A stretch of 47,593 nucleotides of DNA. Origin: Bacteroidota bacterium. GTDB taxonomy: Bacteria > Bacteroidota > Ignavibacteria > Ignavibacteriales > Ignavibacteriaceae. A model generated the notes under the pieces. The model was not told the origin of the DNA. It saw only the letters and a list, made by a program, of their open reading frames with translations, and made no database searches. The stretch covers positions 71,265-118,857 of the forward strand of contig JACZTL010000005.1 in NCBI GenBank assembly GCA_022573715.1, given 5' to 3'. Below are positions 45,533-47,593 of this stretch, in pieces. Position 1 is the first letter of the stretch, and the number at the start of each line of letters is the position of its first letter. A program made the translations under genes and the position numbers.

Positions 45533-46107
45533 TTAAATCAATTCCATCCTCATAATCGGACGTGTGGGTGAACGCCTTGCTACCTCTTTAAACCCGGCAT
45601 CAATGAACGCTTTCGGTATACCTGTCCATGCAAAAACCGGTGGTATGTCTTTATCAGTCCTTGGTTCAACCGGATAACCTTCCACAATTTCTGCTCCTTG
45701 TGATTTGGCATATTCAGTTGCAGCCCGTAAAAGCTCTGTTGAAACACCCTTTTTTCTATATGACTTGTTCACACAAACAAACAAGAGACGGACCAACACG
45801 GACGCTCATCAATGGACTGAAGAATGCGAGACCTTGATAGAGCTGGAAAACTGGTTCTTGGGGCAATTGAACACCAGGCAATTGCTTTCTTTTTGTGGTA
45901 TGCCAATATCCCGGGAACTTCTCCTGAGTCTACAATGGACTTCATTGCAAGTTTATTACCCTCTCCCTTTTGCAGCTCAAACTGTTTATAGGGAAGTCGC
46001 CAAAGCATACACCAGCATCCACCACATGCCCCTCTCATACCGAACAAGGATACAAAATCGTCCCACTGGTTAATGGCCAATTGTTGAAATGATAATTCTA
46101 TGGACAT
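45533..46107 (-). pseudogene. Frameshifted GNAT family N-acetyltransferase
   Basis: The N-terminal frame (start 46107) carries GACGGCWCMLWR near 27-38, a hallmark of one GNAT subfamily, and reads to SCLFV, then TGA near 45769. The second frame resumes as NKSYRKKGVSTELLRAATEY with the acetyl-CoA loop (RKKGVS) and GYPVEP, ending at 45533. Removing two bases (TG) from the GTGTG run at about 45767-45772 joins them as SCLFVNKSYRKKGVS. Full length would be about 190 residues. Either decay or a sequencing error. Confidence 0.8.
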
Positions 46108-46285
46108 GTCATTATTGCTAACGTATTAAAAAACTTATAAGATTATTCAGTTTTAAAAGAATTTATATTGCTTTTTTAAAATTCAAAATACGTGGGATAA
46201 TATTTATTAGCAAATAAAAAGTGTTGTTTTTAACTCACCTGCTCGCCGAAGTGAAGCGAAGAATCTCTTTGAATAGTGTCCTTCT
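46108..46285. other. Intergenic gap with a GAAG-rich motif
   Basis: 178 bases between the GNAT remnant and the DUF4442 gene, both on the minus strand. On the minus strand it includes GATTCTTCGCTTCACTTCGG (about 46237-46256), with short CTTCG/CTTCA repeats unlike its AT-rich surroundings, possibly a relic of a dispersed repeat. No gene seen. Confidence 0.35.
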
Positions 46286-46729
46286 TTAATTTTTTCTTTT
46301 AACATAAATAGTTTTTGTTACCTTTGCGACAACTATCCCCTTTTCGTCAATAATATCCGTTTCAAATTTGGGGAAGTATTTTTTTTTGTCTTTTGTATTT
46401 TCTTTAATTTCATTTAACAGTTCTTCTGTTATTTTAAATTCTGCTTTAACTGTACCGCGTCCAGGTTTTAGAAATTTAATACAGCTGTCCTGATCCCAGA
46501 CAAGGTAATCCTTCCCGAGATTATTTATAAGCATTGTCATTAAAAAAGGGTCGGTCATTGAAAAAAGACTTCCGCCGAAGTGAGTTCCAACATAATTTTT
46601 GTTGTAAAAATGCAGTTTCATTGTGACTGTGATTTGCCTGTAGTCCTGGGAGATGTGCGCTATTTTAATTCCCGTAAATAAATAAGGCGGGTAAAAGTTG
46701 AATAACAGTTTGAAGAGTTTGTGGTGCAT
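46286..46729 (-). CDS. DUF4442 hotdog-fold protein (thioesterase-like)
   Basis: 147 residues. The central stretch NKNYVGTHFGGSLFSMTDPF is the DUF4442 signature, in a PaaI-like hotdog fold; the rest (KFLKPGRGTVKAEFKI) is also typical. Members are assumed to bind or hydrolyse acyl-CoA or acyl-ACP thioesters, but a catalytic acidic residue is not clear. It is the last gene before the zinc-ribbon remnant. Confidence 0.8.
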   Translation of the reverse strand: MHHKLFKLLFNFYPPYLFTGIKIAHISQDYRQITVTMKLHFYNKNYVGTHFGGSLFSMTDPFLMTMLINNLGKDYLVWDQDSCIKFLKPGRGTVKAEFKITEELLNEIKENTKDKKKYFPKFETDIIDEKGIVVAKVTKTIYVKRKN

Positions 46730-46739
46730 ATTATGCTTA

Positions 46740-46919
46740 TTAAATTTCAGTTGTTAATTTATCACAAACCCTACAGACAAAATCACCTAAAGGATATTTT
46801 AACCTGTTGTCAATTCTTATTGAAACATCATTTAAATCGGGTACTCTATTTATAAATAAACCCGAACTGAACGAAACAGACTTACCGCAATGGTTGCATT
46901 CTTCTACTGAAGGAAATGT
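46740..46919 (-). CDS. Zinc-ribbon protein, 5' end missing
   Basis: The minus-strand frame ending at TAA 46740-46742 reads CNHCGKSVSFSSGLFINRVP then PLGDFVCRVCDKLTTEI. The CxxC pairs give one zinc ribbon. No ATG, GTG or TTG precedes this in frame before an in-frame stop at 46968-46970, and the reading upstream of about 46919 is a Lys/Thr-rich stretch that looks like antisense of the next gene. The gene is thus cut at its 5' end. Function unknown. Confidence 0.6.
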   Translation of the reverse strand, partial: TFPSVEECNHCGKSVSFSSGLFINRVPDLNDVSIRIDNRLKYPLGDFVCRVCDKLTTEI

Positions 46920-46935
46920 TTTTCTTTTTGTTTTA
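46905..46935. other. Probable junction with foreign sequence
   Basis: The 5' side of the minus-strand zinc-ribbon gene and the start of the plus-strand DUF3048 gene collide here with no promoter space. The visible base composition changes, from about 30 % GC or less to about 38 % (69 of 180 bases counted at 47101-47280). The exact point is not fixed. Confidence 0.5.
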
Positions 46936-47593
46936 GTTTCATTTTTAGTAGCAATACTATTTTCAGCTTATTTCCTTTTCACTGAACAGACATTTACTTG
47001 GGAGGCTAATATTTTTCATCGTCTAGGTCCGCAAAGTCAAAGAATGCTTGATGGCGTTTTAGTCCCGAGATCTCAATCAAAATTAAAACCAATTTCGATA
47101 ATTTTAGAAAATCATGTTGGCAGCCGGCCAGTTAGCGGTTTAGAGTTTGCCAGCATAATTTATGAGATAATAGTTGAAGGCGACATTACCAGATTCTTAG
47201 CAATCTTTGATAATCAAATCGCGGCTAAAAAAATCGGTCCAGTTAGATCGGCTCGGCCATTTTTTGTTGATTTAGTTGAAGAATGGAATGGCATACTTTT
47301 CCACGCTGGTGGCAGTCCAGTGGCTTTAGCTCAGCTTAAATCAAGTCAAATTTTTAACCTAGATGAAATATCTGCTGATGGAATATATTTTTGGCGTGAT
47401 CTAAACCGTGATCCGCCTCATAATCTTTTTACCACTTCAAACTTGATCCAAAGAGCAATTGAAGCCAAACAAATTGAGATTAACGCCGAATTTATTCCCT
47501 GGCTGTTTAAAAATGACAGTCCAGTTGAAGGATTAGTCAAAGATATTGAAGTAAATTTTTCAGGCAATCCTTTATACCAAGTTAGCTATAGAT
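46921..47593 (+). CDS. DUF3048 (YerB-like) protein, incomplete at both ends
   Basis: An open frame runs off the window's end. A hydrophobic helix (FLFVLVSFLVAILFSAYFLF) is followed by a lumenal domain: RMLDGVLVPRS, ISIILENHVGSRPVSGL, EGDITRFLAIF, KKIGPVRSARPFFVDLVEEW and LFHAGGSPVAL are DUF3048 motifs. No start codon is seen; the frame is open back to a stop at 46741-46743. DUF3048 proteins (YerB type) are common in Firmicutes and Patescibacteria, and I do not know them from Ignavibacteria. Confidence 0.75.

Overview
The window reads as one AT-rich bacterial chromosome segment, most likely from the Ignavibacteria (Bacteroidota/Chlorobi group). This is inferred from protein character: a TonB-dependent receptor with a carboxypeptidase-like front domain, a secreted protein with a type IX secretion tail, a YbeY with Asp in place of the third metal-binding His, an HPr kinase next to a hibernation factor, and Shine-Dalgarno sites of the AGGAGG type. 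No rRNA, tRNA, CRISPR array, transposase or prophage was recognised.

Left part (1-30.3 kb, all plus strand): tightly packed housekeeping genes. In order they are mutS2; a biotin carboxylase plus biotin carrier pair; a TonB receptor followed by an SGNH lipoprotein; a SPOR lipoprotein; ssb; a CorC/CNNM-type transporter with a small membrane protein and an MCE-domain protein; acpS; an HNH nuclease; trpS, scpA, scpB and an rRNA pseudouridine synthase; lysS; a C-terminal processing protease; a gamma-carbonic anhydrase-like protein; ybeY, an Smg-like protein, topA, a XerC/D recombinase, hpf and hprK; an M23 peptidase; a DUF2795 protein; a DNA polymerase III delta-prime subunit; and a thiolase with a 3-hydroxyacyl-CoA dehydrogenase. 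Many neighbours overlap by 4-30 bases, which indicates operons.

Middle part (30.4-39 kb, minus strand): a small membrane protein, ftsY, pgsA and purF form a housekeeping run. It is followed by accessory genes: a DUF268 protein with a methyltransferase, a SIMPL protein, a two-helix membrane peptide, a DUF4242 protein, an OmpA-family protein, a DinB-like protein, a secreted protein of unknown function and an LprI-like protein.

Right part (39-46.7 kb, minus strand): an accessory zone with intact genes (a vanadium-haloperoxidase-like secreted protein with a type IX tail, a secreted DM9-repeat protein, a DEAD-box RNA helicase with a DbpA-type tail, a DUF4442 protein) interleaved with four broken genes: a MerB-like organomercurial lyase, a small membrane protein, a Cse60-like small protein and a GNAT acetyltransferase. 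I saw no comparable lesion in the first 39 kb.

The last ~680 bases are different. A minus-strand zinc-ribbon gene loses its 5' end near 46,920, exactly where a plus-strand DUF3048 gene begins, with higher GC and a style seen in Patescibacteria and Firmicutes. The simplest reading is an assembly junction; a real insertion is the alternative. I found no convincing new multi-gene system. The best leads are the decayed MerB-like gene, the run of broken genes, the junction, and a few unusual secreted proteins.
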